A DNA stretch of 64,000 nucleotides from Brachypterus glaber (GCA_958510825.1 OY294049.1:38468774-38532773); one strand, 5' to 3'. Numbered from the stretch's first letter, positions 21,877-33,664 are shown. Numbers and translations: made by a program. The notes: a model not told the origin generated them from the sequence alone.

Positions 21877-22387
21877 CTATATAAAACATTTTACTATTCC
21901 TTAAAACGACTTTTGTTTGATTAACGCAGTCGTCCCTCCGAAGTGACTGATCGATTTCGTGCTTTTTAGCACTCTTCAGAGCCACATATCGGTAGTAGGG
22001 ACAACTACGAAAATCAAATCCTTTCCATATATCTCTATATAGAGTTTAAAAATCGTTGTAAGGAAAAGCAAAAACAGCTAGCGACATCTACTGCTAAAAG
22101 CAGAGACTGGATAAACCTATCGACAGTCTAAAAAAGGAAGCAGTTAGGTTTATCCAGTCTCTGCTTTTAGCAGTAGATATCGCTAGCTGTTTTTGCTTTT
22201 CCTTACAACGATTTTTAAACTCTATATAGAGATATAAGGAAAGGATTTGATTTTCGTAGTTGTCCCCACTACCGATATGTGGCTCTGAAGAGTGCTAAAA
22301 AGCACGAAATCGATCAGTCACTTCGGAGGGACGACTGCGTTAATCAAACAAAAGTCGTTTTAAGGAATAGTAAAATGTTTTATATAG
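21877..22387. repeat. Near-perfect 511-bp snap-back palindrome
   Basis: Arms 21877-22119 and 22145-22387 are 243 bp each, mirror-symmetric around a 25-bp spacer, with only about three mismatches by eye. The outer ends read CTATATAAAACATTTTACTA and its complement. There is no coding frame and no clear target duplication. The arms contain AGTGCTAAAAAGCACGAAAT, itself a small hairpin. Such high arm identity implies a recent inverted duplication or ongoing gene conversion. Confidence 0.93.
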
Positions 22388-23184
22388 TTTTTTAAATAAA
22401 TAAATACTTTATTCAATTTTTCAGAAAAATTGCTAAAATAAATAAAAAATATTGCAAAATTTGCATTCATTTTCATTTTTTATATCACCATTTAAAAGTT
22501 TGTATAATTAAAAGGACAACCCTGTATACAGAGACAAAAAAGGCAGGGATTCTAACCTGGTTAAAAATATAGATTTTTTAAAATTTGTTTTATGTATTAT
22601 GGATTAATATGGGCAATACCTATGGGTTATTACGAATTGTTAAAAGTTATTATAAGTTATTATAGATTGTTATGAGTTATTATTATACCTTAAATTGATA
22701 ATATCGGCTTATCATGTTCGCAACTTCAAAGTATAAAAGTTTTAAATCGTCTACATTTCAGATATTTTCTGTAGAAATTTTTTATTTTGAATCCATCCTA
22801 ATGGATCCATGGTATGGATTCCATGCTGGGTTTGTTGGTAGGTACAGTAGCGGTTGCACCTTCTCATCGGGTTTCCTTTTTCGGCATCCAGGATTTAACG
22901 CTTTATTGGGTTAACATACTTTCAGCTATAGACTCTCGGAATTAAGTAGGTATTTTTTTATTGTTGTTCATGGTTAGAATGAAAATCGGATCAGTGGACA
23001 GTGTGATTATGCAGATTTTGTTTTGATTATTTTGCTGTTCTTTTTTTATTTCGTTGTGTATTTTTGGGATTTATTTATAGGATTGTAGGATTTTGTTTTG
23101 TAAATATTTTGATTCAAGGAACAAGATAAATTTTTGAAGCCCAAACAGCACAAAGACGTCCGTTGGAAGTTCAACGGACGCCAA
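22388..23184. other. Mostly AT-rich; one GC-richer block
   Basis: At 22790-22915 the DNA is GC-richer. The plus frame 22714-22914 and the minus frame ending RMDSK (22789-22910, NPGCRKRKPDEKVQPLLYLP) both look less random than their surroundings, but neither has splice sites or a known domain. TTATTA(T/C)(A/G)A(A/G)TTGTTA words repeat at 22617-22690. Confidence 0.3.
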
Positions 23185-23192
23185 GGTTCAGT

Positions 23193-23556
23193 CAAGGGCG
23201 TAGATCTTTTTCTTCTATGGGGGGGGGGGGGGTAATACCCAGGGCCGGCCTTTCAAGCCTCAAATTTGGCGCCCCTAGCAATAGAAAAAACACCCTAAAA
23301 TAAAATCTTTGTGCGCCTATAAAAAAAAATTGCCCCCCCCAAAAAATGCCATCAAGAAAAAAAGCTGTGTCCCTGACGGTTTCTACTAAACGTGGCGCCC
23401 CTACAAAAAAAATGACGGCGCCCAAAAAAATACCCTAAGATAAAAGCTTTGTCCCTGACGGTTTCTACCAAACTTGGCGCCTTGCAAACAAAATTGGCGC
23501 CCACGCCTATGGGGGGGGTAATTACCCCATTACCCCCCCTATCATCTACGCCCTTG
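23193..23556 (+). mobile_element. hAT-type MITE, GGCGCC-minisatellite family, larger copy
   Basis: Inverted ends CAAGGGCGTAGAT and ATCTACGCCCTTG with a perfect 8-bp duplication GGTTCAGT at 23185-23192 and 23557-23564. Inside are long G and C runs and about four units of the word GGTTTCTACCAAACTTGGCG with AAAGCTTTGTCCCTGAC, plus an internal CAGGGCCGGCC. Unit number differs from the 21.4-kb copy, so the minisatellite expands within the element. Confidence 0.92.
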
Positions 23557-23564
23557 GGTTCAGT

Positions 23565-25070
23565 TTTAAATAATTATGCCTCCTCCCACCCCTCGACCAC
23601 CAGACGCGGAGTTTAAATGGCCACCATTGGATTTCGTTACAAAACACACAAAACTGAAAAGGATGATACCTCTCACCAATGGTGAGTCACTATAAATCTT
23701 CATAAAAATTTTGGATTAAAAAAACCCAGTCAGTTAACAAAAGCACTAAAATTTTACATATTTTTGTTTACAAAATTTCAAGCTAAATATTATATGATTT
23801 AATATTTTTTAGTAATAATCGATGTTATAATTATATTTTTTATAGATTTTATACCAGTTGTCTAAATTTATTAAATTAAAATTGTTCCAAATTTTTTTGC
23901 TGTTATCCTTCAAGAATCTATTTTTGGGCAGTCGCGATTAGAAATTAGAGTTTTAAAGGTCAAGGAAGTTGGCAAATTGTTATTAAAAAAAAACAGGTAT
24001 TTAGGTTAGCGAAAAAAATCTAGGATACATTCTTTTCTATTAACAAAGGCAATTTTATTATTTAAATGGGTACTTCAAATTCATTGTTCTTGATTTTACT
24101 CGTATATGCACTCTGCACTCAAGTTACTTAAAGTATATTTAATAGACACATGGCTTTTATTGGTATTTTGGGCCAATTTTTATCAAAAACCTGAGGAGCT
24201 AGAGAAGTTCTGCTCTCATATTCGGATTCAGCAGCCCAAAATCTATGGAAAACGATATATTAAAACTTTTGGAACCCATTTTTTTCTTTTTGTACAGTTG
24301 TTATTATTGGTCGCGAGGATTAAGTCTTCCAGAGTGAAAAACAATCGCGCGAATCACCAAACGTAGTTCACATTCATTTGAACACCAGTGTTCCATCACT
24401 AGCGGTGCTTTTATCTCTATTTTCCCGGTCGTTAGTAATTATTAAGCATTAATAATGCATTTTGTAGCATTAATTAGTCATAAAATTATTTTTGATCTAA
24501 GTGTATCGTAATTATTGAAATGGTAGGTTATTACTCTTATTCTTAAAAGCTTTCGGCCAAGAAAAAAGTAAAACAACTGCAATAATAATTATCGAGAAGA
24601 AATAATGGTTGAATGATAACATTATATTTTAATCAAGATGAAAAAGTTATTTTGGCACTTACAAATAATTACTGTTTTCCCCTTTTTTCTTTCTTAATGC
24701 CTTAAGTAAAAATGACACAACAATTCTCGATGTTGTGATATCTTTTACCCCAGAAAATTACCCAGTTCTTAGGTAATTAGCTTCTACGAAAGTGTTTGTG
24801 CAAGTCACACTTATAGAGAAGTAAAAACAGATTACAGAGGCGTACTAAAGGAATAAAAACACCAAATTAAACCACTTTTTGGTGGTTTTAGGTAAAGTAG
24901 CTAGGAGTGGATTTTAAGAATGCATTAATCCAAAAATGAGACTTTTTTAATAAAAACTAAGTTTAAAATCTTTGCTAAAGAACATGCAAAATATCAATAT
25001 ATAAATATAATTTTTATGTGTTAAACAGGATTTTTTTTGACTTAAAAAATGTTTATACTTTTTGCAAAGC
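23565..25070. other. AT-rich stretch, no gene seen
   Basis: The frame at 24106-24366 (+) has a real ATG and 86 codons but no domain I recognise and no supporting splice or Kozak signals. No repeat boundaries identified. Confidence 0.35.
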
Positions 25071-25086
25071 CTCACGTTGGGCGCCA
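25071..25086 (-). other. PBS-like motif, LTR junction relic
   Basis: Minus strand TGGCGCCCAACGTGAG, 15 of 16 complementary to the tRNA-Lys 3' end. The adjoining sequence toward higher coordinates, interrupted by the hAT element at 25101, would be the LTR. Confidence 0.5.
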
Positions 25087-25100
25087 GATTGTATTCCTAC

Positions 25101-25632
25101 CAAAGAACTTTTACCTCAAGCAGTTATTTCAGACCAATGTTTATGAAGGTGTCATCTTTTTGTTTGTTTGTTTACATAAACGTACGCGATACTGCTTCTG
25201 GTGTAAACATAAGTATCGCTAGTTTTGACCTTCTGGTGACCAAAGCGATTTTGCGTAATTTTCACTTTATCATTATGATAAATCTTTATACCTACATTAA
25301 AATTTAAAAAAAACTACTATACTACGACACTATATGTTTGATAATGTAATATAATTAAATTTATTAAAATTAAACTACTAGTTCATATAAAACTAATATT
25401 TCTTAAAATTTACAATAAAATATTTAAAGCAGGTGTTGCAACACTGTATTGCTTGACAAAGTTTACGACATTAGACTGTTTACACATTCTCTCTCTCTCT
25501 CTTTACGCGTACTAAGTGTAAACAATAGTCACTCCCCACCAGCCCCTCACCGTAGTTGGTTCACGCTTCAAACAAAGCATACGGTAGATTTCATGATTTC
25601 ATCATGTTCATTCTTGAGGTAAAAGTTCTTTG
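25101..25632. mobile_element. hAT-type MITE with perfect 20-bp ends
   Basis: CAAAGAACTTTTACCTCAAG at 25101 is exactly inverted at 25613-25632, and the duplication ATTCCTAC flanks it at 25093-25100 and 25633-25640. The 532-bp body has a short CT tract near 25489 and no transposase. The insertion splits an older sequence next to a PBS motif. Confidence 0.95.
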
Positions 25633-25640
25633 ATTCCTAC

Positions 25641-26086
25641 CAAATAATTTAAGTCAGGATTAATAATTTTAAATATTTATTAACTAAATGCTTTTAAAAT
25701 CAAATCAAAGAAAACACTTACAAAATATTGTTCCTTTTGTTTTCGATAACCTTATCTACGCTTGTGAGTCCCAAAGAACCTGCAAAGCAGTGGACCCAGG
25801 TGTTGTTCTGTCCGGTAATTTTTTAAATGGAACAAAGCCATTGTTCGTAGTTAAAACCTCTTAAGGACGGGCCGAAAAACGTTCATTATGTTATTTAGAG
25901 TGCATATAAGTGATGATCCACCTACTGAGATGATGCTATTAGGTTTTGATCCAATCAAAAAGGAATATTGAAACAATGCGTCCGCAGCGTTTATAATTAT
26001 CTATAATATGGGTTATTCCACGAACTCATAAATGTTCAGAATATTTATTTTGGGCTTAACAGATATTACAAGATGCCAGGCCCGTA
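25641..26086. other. AT-rich stretch, no feature seen
   Basis: No exon or repeat recognised. Confidence 0.4.
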
Positions 26087-26952
26087 CACTGAGATAAATT
26101 TTTGCATCCACGTACATGGGTAATTTACTTGCAGCTGCTGCTGATTTACACTCGAAGCGTTAATATAAATGCGGTGTGTATTATATTTTTACATCCAGTG
26201 TGTAAAGTTTACACCAACGCGTAAATATACTTGTAGGGTGTATACATTTGCTATTATACCAAGTGGGTAAATTTTACAACATGTATGTAAATAGAATAAC
26301 CATTTTGTTATTTTTCTATTTATGAATAGTGTTTTATGGAAAAACTACGCAACAGAAAAATAAAACGTATATTCGTAATCAGCGCTACAAAAAGTACCAA
26401 TATAAAATAGAAACAGAAAACATACAAAAGTCTTAACAACTCAAAATTTGCAGGCCAGTGTTACCGCCTAAATAAGTAAAATGTATGTTTTAAGGATATT
26501 GTATTAATCACACTTTTTAAATATTTACTTTTAATCAACACTTATGAATTATTTCTTTGAAAAATCTAGCACACACAAAATTATACGTACGCTCTTACAA
26601 ACGTAAACAATTATAATGGTCGACAGCCACCAGACTCGATGAAGCAGGGATTCTGGCTTCTCGAGTCACGTGACCAGCTTAACGCCCGCGATTGGCTGGC
26701 TTGTACATGAGAAGTGTGATTTTTACACTTCGGGTGTATTGTTGCTAAAGATATGTTTATAAAAATACACTTTCTCGAGCTCCGAGTGTATTGTTGCAGA
26801 AGGTATGGTTGTAAAAATACACACTCTAGGTCAAAATCACCTCACGTGTGTAGTGTCACATCAATGTTGATGTACATTTATATAAAGGTGTAAAATTTAG
26901 ACATTTATAGAGTGTATTTTTTTACACCTTTTTAATGTAATTTCTTTCAGTG
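26087..26952 (+). mobile_element. TA-type MITE, CACTGAGATAAATTT family, copy 1
   Basis: Flanked by TA (26085-26086, 26953-26954), starting CACTGAGATAAATTTTT and ending AATTTCTTTCAGTG. The roughly 866-bp sequence recurs in the same orientation at 62481-63310, with indels. Both carry repeated segments built on TACAC..CGGGTGTATTGTTGC and GTGTAAA words near the right half. No transposase frame. Confidence 0.85.
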
Positions 26953-27477
26953 TAGCGAAGATTCTTGGTGCGGCTATGATCAAAAAACTCTAAACCAAGT
27001 GCGAACTTTTAAAAAGTTATTCTGCTACACTCTTTTGTTGTATTTTTAATAGTGAATTTTATTTGTTAAAACATATTTTTTATTTATATCGCCACCATTG
27101 GTATTTAATACTTTACCACCGGTCTTCGAGAAAAATATACTTAAAAAGATAATTTCGTGTTCTGAGCATCAAAATAAGAAGACCCTGTATTTTATGTTAA
27201 TTTAAACAATTTAAACAAGCAAAGAAAATACAAGATAATATATTTACTTAATCTTGTTTAATTGAGATTGGTGAGATTTTTATTGTTCTTTTTAATTAAA
27301 ATATGTACTAATTAAAAAAATATAATACTTATAATAGTATTATTATTGTATTGTATACAGTGAGGGTCCTACATTTTAATAATTAAATTACATTACATTA
27401 CTGGTTTTTAAATTATGTATATTGCCCTGCAAATTTCAAAACATCGTATCTCAAAAAAATCAATTTTCGGTTCCTTA
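26953..27477. repeat. Dispersed repeat shared with 35330-35425 (inverted)
   Basis: ACATATTTTTTATTTATATC and GCCACCATTGGTATTTAATA at 27060-27105 match the reverse complement of 35341-35390. The boundaries are not resolved; the rest of the interval is AT-rich without a gene. Confidence 0.5.
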
Positions 27478-28206
27478 TGGGTGATCAGTAACTGGCATGC
27501 CAAAATTTAGGAGGTGATTCTACATCCAAAATTATGAAAAAAAAGTTTCTATAAAGGTTGGTCTGGAAATCAGCCCTAAGAGAGCTACGGTCCTTCGAAG
27601 ATGACATGTTGAATGAGGAACAAAAAAAAGCATCAATAAAATTTTAATGCTGCAGGGTGATTCATCATTTAAAACTGAGATTAAAAGTATTCTTCACCAA
27701 AACACCTAAATTTAATATTAAAGGAGTAATAGCCTTTTAAAAAGTAACGTTTTTGGTGACACAAAATGTTTCTTCCTCTTAATTGCATTTTTTTAAAAAC
27801 GGTTGCTCCTACAGTGTTATACTATACGACATTTTTTATGTATTTTTACTCAAGGTATCTATATTATTTACAAAAAATCCAAAAAAAAAACACATAAAAA
27901 ACTTTGGGGCAAAAATGAGTTAAGCCTCACATATTTTGTCCGTCTAGGTACGCCTCTGGATAAATCCAAAAAAATAAATTAACATAAACTTATTGCCCTT
28001 ATTATTACTAGTATACATGCAAAAGCTCGTCGCTCTAGCTTAAAGAGTACCAGAGTTATTAATTAAAAACCTTATTTTTATTCCAATTTTAAAGGGCCGT
28101 AGCTCCCTTAGGGCTCATTTCCGGATCAACCTTTATAGGAACTTTTTTTGATATTTTTGGATATAGAATCACCTAAATTTCGGCATGCCAGTTATTGATC
28201 ACCCTG
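27478..28206. mobile_element. TA-type fold-back, CAGGGTGATCA family, copy 2
   Basis: The left arm TGGGTGATCAGTAACTGGC and right arm GCCAGTTATTGATCACCCTG are inverted, and TA follows at 28207. The interior (ACGGTCCTTCGAAGATGACA, then a 3' AAAGGGCCGTAGCTCCCTTA) is near-identical in layout to 54876-55549, so these two are full members without the nested insertion of copy 1. Confidence 0.85.
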
Positions 28207-28281
28207 TATGTTACATTCCGGACCCGGAGTTAGGTTCTTGACTGTAAAGGTTCGTCTTAATCACCTACGTTTCGGCTTATA

Positions 28282-28980
28282 CAGTGCGGTCCAAAAGTCA
28301 CCCCCCCCTTTTAACTTTTGAACGAGTTGAGATATCGACTTCAAATTTAGATCTCTTATATAAGACAACTTAAACTATCTTTTAGCATATATTTGATATT
28401 TTCAGCTCTTAAAATGTGGGGGGTCTGGGGGGACATTTCTTTAAATGGAGAGGGGGGTCGTGTGATACATCATTTTAAAGCTTATAAAATTCTCTATTTA
28501 AACTAACGTTTTTAAATTTTTTAAAATTGTTTTTTATGGTTTTGATTTTTCAATTTTTTGTGCTAAAACTTTCGATTTTTTAAGTTTTTTTTTATACATT
28601 TTTATTTATGTCAACTAAAATTAGTTTAAAAGTATAATTATAATTTTTTTATGATGAAATTAGGCATTTTTAAAAAAACATTTGCTTTTTTTTAGAGGAA
28701 TTTTGACATTAATACCCATTTTCAACCCCATTTTTATGCCAAAAAATATTTTTTTTTTTATTTAAAAATATGGAGTTAAATGGAGAATTGTATAAGCTTT
28801 AAAATGATGTATTTCCATTTAAAAAAATGTGCCCCCCTGCCCAAATTTTAAGAGCTGAAAGTATTAAATATATGCTAAAAGATAGTTTAAGTTGTCTTAT
28901 TTAAAAGTTATAAATTTGAAGTCGATATCTCAACTGGTTCAAAAGTTAAGAGGGGGGGGGGTGACTTTTGGACCGCTCTG
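28282..28980. mobile_element. TA-type fold-back, CAGTGCGGTCC family, copy 1
   Basis: Flanked by TA (28280-28281, 28981-28982). The left end is CAGTGCGGTCCAAAAGTCAC followed by a C-run. The right end is GTGACTTTTGGACCGCTCTG preceded by a G-run. The pairing continues inward for some 250 bp (GATATCGACTTCAAATTTAG; AACTATCTTTTAGCATAT; ATCATTTTAAAGCTTATA). The whole element could fold on itself. A related non-coding Tc1/mariner MITE lies 518 bp downstream. Confidence 0.92.
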
Positions 28981-28982
28981 TA

Positions 28983-29498
28983 TGTTACAAGACAGCATAC
29001 TGCTTGATCAGGGTTGTAAGTGGCTAATCCGATTTCTAAGAATTGTCAACAAAATCTTTTTGTCCACGTTTCGATCGGTTTTCTATAACTTCATCAGGTT
29101 TTTTTTAAATTTTTAAGTGTACGGCTTGTATTAAAAGTTCTAGGCCTCATAAATCTATTGACCTTCTGTGTAAAAATCGGTAAATGTAGTAATAAAATTC
29201 TCTAAACTAAATAAACTTATAAATATAACGCGAGTAAGGCACTTGGTTGTTTCTAAAATCCACTTAACAAGTTTCTTATGGGAAATCATTCTACTCAAAG
29301 CGTACACGGAAGTTTATTAGCTTCTAGTGGCAACACTGATGATTGATTTAATTTATTTTTAAATAAATTGAGGAATTTTTATTAAGTACAGTTTAGTGTA
29401 TTACAGAGGTTTCTCACATGACTCACTATTTTTCACAATAAATAATAATAACACTGGGTTACATTTTTTTTTAAGCTCAAGTGGATATAATCTATATA
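28983..29498. other. Spacer between twin elements
   Basis: No gene. The frame at 29396-29593 runs across the element boundary and is incidental. Confidence 0.4.
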
Positions 29499-30214
29499 CA
29501 GTGCGGTCCAAAAGTCACCTCCCCCCCCTTTTAACTTTTGAACGAGTTGAGATATCGACTTCAAATTTAGAACTCTTAAATAAGACAACTTAAACTATCT
29601 TTTAGCATTTATTTGATATTTTCAGCTCTTAAAATGTGGGCAGGGGGGCATGGGGGGACATTTTTTTAAATGGAAAGGGGGGTCGTGTGATACATCATTT
29701 TAAAGCTTATAAAATTCTCTATTTAAACTAACATTTTTAAATTTTTAAAAAATGTTTTTTAAGGTTTTGATTTTTCATATTTTGGGCTAAAACATTTGAT
29801 TTTTTAAGTTTTTTTTTTTAATTTTTATTTTTGTCAACTAAAATTAGTTATAAGTATAATTAAAATTTTTTTATGATGACATTAGGCATTTTTAAAAAAT
29901 TATTTGTTTTTTTTTAGAGGAATTTTGACATTAATACCCATTTTCAACCCCATTTTAAACCCAATTTTTTTTTTTTTTTAATTTAAAAATATGGAGTTAA
30001 ATGGAGAATTTTATAAGCTTTAAAATGATGTATTACACGACCCCCCTTTCCATTTAAAAAAATGTGCCCCCATGCCCACATTTTAAGAGCTGAAAGTATT
30101 AAATATATGCTAAAAGATAGTTTAAGTTGTCTTATTTAGTTCCAAATCTGAAGTCGATATGTCAACTGGTTCAAATGTTAAGAGGGGGGTGGGGGTGACT
30201 TTTGGACCGCTCTG
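29499..30214. mobile_element. TA-type fold-back, CAGTGCGGTCC family, copy 2
   Basis: 716 bp, flanked by TA (29497-29498, 30215-30216), same orientation and layout as copy 1. The differences are small indels and the length of the C/G runs. A third, truncated copy is at 50949-51160. Confidence 0.92.
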
Positions 30215-30268
30215 TATAAGCGTGTTTCACTGCACAAAATTTTTTTATGTATGGAGAAAAATGCAAAA

Positions 30269-30342
30269 TAATGTCAGTAATGTCAATTAATGTCAAGTAA
30301 TGTCAAGTTATGTCAGGTAATATCAAGTAATGTCAAAAAAAT
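30269..30342 (+). repeat. AATGTCAAGT-type decamer minisatellite
   Basis: About seven imperfect units of TAATGTCAAG between 30269 and 30342. Confidence 0.8.
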
Positions 30343-30431
30343 GTCGGCCAGAGCGTACAGGGCTTGTCAAAGGTGAGAGACCCCTCGTCTATAGGTATAT
30401 TTTGGGTCTCCTCCTTATGAGGAGACAAATG

Positions 30432-30532
30432 TATTTTAATTTTTGTTAAAAACACTATAGTTCTAAAGTCACGTACTTCAATATTTAAGGACGGACATGA
30501 AATGTTGCGTGTTTTTAACAAAAATTAAAGTA
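30432..30532. repeat. Inverted repeat, 21-bp arms
   Basis: TTTTAATTTTTGTTAAAAAC at 30432 and GTTTTTAACAAAAATTAAAG at about 30509 bracket about 60 bp. A GTATAGGATAATAACTTCCG segment right after it recurs at 63413. Confidence 0.65.
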
Positions 30533-30545
30533 CAATTGTATAGGA

Positions 30546-31789
30546 TAATAACTTCCGATTTTCTCTCCATTTTTCACTGAATATTCAGTTTGGACTTTTT
30601 ACAGTGGTATTTACTTGGATTAATATAAGTATTGTTTTTATCTGTGTATAATTAGGCACCCACAAAACATTGCAAAGTCTAAGTGTTAAAAGACAAATAA
30701 GTTGATTTTTTCATCTCGGTAAACGACGTATTAGCACCTTGTTCTTTCAATAGATATAAAGTTTGTCGGTATTTTAACACCTCCCGTGTTACGTTATATT
30801 TAAAACTGATGTTAGTTTAGGACACAGGGACGCACAGAACCAAATTTGTTTTATAACTCGAGGAATATACTATGCTTTTTCTACGACCATGAAAAACAAC
30901 CTAAGTCTTACCGTTCAGCAGACTTTTGTGGCCACATATTTTCTGTGGAAAACTTGGCCTGTTCAATTAATCTGGTGGTGTATTTGTCGTTTTCGCCCGA
31001 TATTTTAGCTAAAATCGTTAAAAATTAGTAATATAACACAAAATTTAAAGTATTATAGATATCGTACCTTTGACAAAAATTAAATTAACACTTTTTTCTA
31101 GTTTTTACAACACAAACAAACCGATTTTTGAAACTGTCATCAGTTGACATCAAAACCACTATGAAGTTAGCTTTACAAATAAAAATGCTAGTGATTTTTA
31201 TTTATAAAAATATCGATAAAAAAATATGAAAAAAAATACTTAAAAAGAGGTTTTTTTATATTTTTTAACTAAAAAAAGTATTTTAAGTAGCAACATAAAT
31301 TTATATAGAATCAACAAAATCCCCTAAGCGTGACTGGCAATATTACGCACGCGGTGAGTAAACGTATATTTACTAAACAAAAAGGAGTTCAGAAACGGGC
31401 ATTTACAAAAATGGTCGTAAAAAGTTGTTTCTATTTTTGGATATTTTGAATTCATTTTAAATTTCAAGCAAAAGTTTAGCTTAATTTTTTTAGTCCCCCA
31501 AAAATCTCAGCACGCCACTGTTGAAACGAACACCCAAGAAGAACATATTTATTTTTTTTATTATTGTATAATAACTGGATTTCTCTATATATTTATGTTT
31601 CCAAATATTGCTTATTTCAATATTTATTCAAATTAAATAATTTATATTTGGTATTGTTTTAAAATTTGTTTACCAGTTTTATAGCTTTTTATAAACTTCG
31701 AAAGGTTTTACTGAAAAAGATCAACTCGGCGTAGAGTCTGAGGAAAAAAATGGATCAAGGCAGCTATGAGTGGTTTAAAAATTACTTTT
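30546..31789. other. AT-rich stretch, no gene seen
   Basis: No exon recognised; the frame at 30846-31028 lacks a domain. Confidence 0.4.
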
Positions 31790-32310
31790 AGTGATATTTT
31801 TATAATCCATTGTGCTTTTGGAGTAAGAATTTTTCTTATTATCAGATTCACTTTCAGCAACCTGAAAAACACCAATATACAAATTTTTACGAAAACTACC
31901 CACCGCCATTTTGGGGGTGGAGTTAGAATCAGATTCACTTTCAGCAACCTTAAAAAACCCAATATACCAATTTTCACGAAAACTAACCCCCGACCCCTCG
32001 GGGGGTGGATTTAGAATTTTTTTTATTATCAGATTTACTTTTAGAAACCTCGAAAACCCCAATATAACAGCATTCACGAAAACTACCCCCCAAACTACTC
32101 AGGAGGTGAAATTAGAAAAAAAATATTATCAGATTCATATTCGCCAACCCCAAAAGCCCCTATATACCAATTTTGACGAAAATATTAAAAATATTTAAAA
32201 ATATTTACCCATTCACCCCCCGGGGGTGGAGTTAGAAAAAATTTATTATCAGATTCAATTTCAGAAACCTCAAAAAAATTTTCAAATTTTTCTAAAAAAA
32301 ATGTATTTTA
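31790..32310 (+). repeat. Tandem repeat, five units of 87-120 bp
   Basis: The word CAGATTCACTTTCAGCAACC (with variants) starts units at 31843, 31930, 32040, 32130 and 32250. Each unit continues CCAATATAC.AATTTT.ACGAAAA and ends in a C-run/G-run hairpin such as CCCCTCGGGGGGTGGA and GTTAGAA. Overlapping open frames on both strands (31708-32198) only translate this repeat. Confidence 0.85.
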
Positions 32311-33408
32311 CCCCATTTTCCCCCCTTTTCCGCACCCCAATGTTCATCAAAAACAATCCCGAGCTAGAACATACTCGGTATGTCAAATTTCAAGTCTAGT
32401 TTAAAGCGTTCTTAAGTTATCGTGCCCACAAGATTTTCCGGACCGACCGATCGACAGACCGAGCGACAATTTTTTTTTTGCTTGAAATTGATTTATATCG
32501 ACATAAAACGTTTTAAAACGCAAAAATACGCAAAAAAGTTAAAATTTTTTGCACGAATACGCCTTCTGAAATTTTGAAAATTTTCAAAATGGGAAAGCAA
32601 TTAAAACATAAATATTAAAAAAACTACTAGTAGTATTTTTATATTAGTGGTATTAAATTTAATAGATTTAAATATAATATTCATATACTCGAATTTTCTA
32701 TTAAATTTAATACCTATTGTTTTCATATGCAAATTTTAATTTAATTTATTTCGTGTATGCTAATTAAATTCGCTACAATCCAAATAAATATATTAAATAT
32801 TATATTTATGCAAATTAATATTCAAAATATTATTTGTGTTTCGTGCAAAATACTCTGTTTTTGGGATATATTTAATAAATAAAAATAAATAATGGCATTC
32901 ATCAACGTCACTTAACCGAACAAATAAAATAATGTGGTAGCAAACATAAAAACAAAAATGTTATGGACACTACCCATAGACAAGGAAAGACCTCCAAAGC
33001 CGTTGCGGAATACTGTGATAAATGTGCCTAGCGCATCTGAGATAAACTTGCACATGCGCACTACTATTGTTGTTTTTGACGAGTATTTTTAACTTAGTTT
33101 TGTTAGTCAAATAAAAATTGTAAAAAAATCAACAAAAAACAATAAATATCTACGAAGAAACATCGAAATAGTTTTTTAAAATGATTTTATAAGAATTTTT
33201 CGAGGTGTGTTTAAGTTTCGGGATTTTGTACACCTACTTTGAGTACACCAGGGATTGACCCTTTGCTCTTCATAAAGCAACAATACAGGTTAGGTTTAAA
33301 GTTATAAACAAATGCAGCAAAAAAAAAACAATTAAAACACTCGAAAAATTAACAGTAACAAACGACCATCTGACAGTACTGACAGTATAAACAAACTACT
33401 AATAATTC
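32311..33408. other. Repeat-derived tail, then AT-rich stretch
   Basis: At 32430-32470 GGACCGACCGATCGACAGAC is a GAC-rich run of the kind found near other dispersed repeats here (20100, 59430). No gene is seen further on. Confidence 0.35.
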
Positions 33409-33508
33409 TTCACCCCAGTATTGGTTTGCCATATCTCTATTTTTGGACATTTTAAGATTTTTACTAGGGGATTTTTGGAGATAAGACAAATGAATACTGG
33501 GGTGATGA
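33409..33508. repeat. Short fold-back ending in CACCCCAGTATT
   Basis: TTCACCCCAGTATTGG and AATACTGGGGTGATGAA are inverted, with TTTGCCATATCTC pairing imperfectly with GGAGATAAGACAAA inside. Confidence 0.65.
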
Positions 33509-33652
33509 ATTGTTTTACGACCGCCAGCATTTCACAGCTGATAGAGATGCGTACAGCGCAAGGTCAGATATATTGCGTTACGTCATTTCGCTGCCCCGTT
33601 CTGTCACAAAATAATCTTGCGCAGGCTGGACTAATGGTTCTCTTTCCTTCTT

Positions 33653-33664
33653 TATGACACTACC
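33653..33664. other. Left 12-bp target duplication
   Basis: TATGACACTACC, repeated exactly at 33913-33924, immediately bordering the rDNA fragment. Confidence 0.9.

Larger units (their letters stand above)
21265..22524. mobile_element. Possible TA-type element enclosing two others
   Basis: TA/CAGGGTTAC at 21263-21273 and CCCTG/TA at 22520-22526 form short inverted ends, and TTTTTAAATGGT follows within each arm. A hAT-like element (21443-21691) and the palindrome (21877-22387) lie inside. The long distance and short ends make this tentative. Confidence 0.35.

Noticed and set aside
22714..22914. 66-codon plus ORF and an overlapping minus frame
   Set aside because: Both look somewhat non-random, but there are no splice sites or known domains, and I cannot choose a strand.
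31708..32198. Overlapping ORFs of 82-100 codons on both strands
   Set aside because: All lie in the roughly 100-bp tandem repeat and share its period; no domain.
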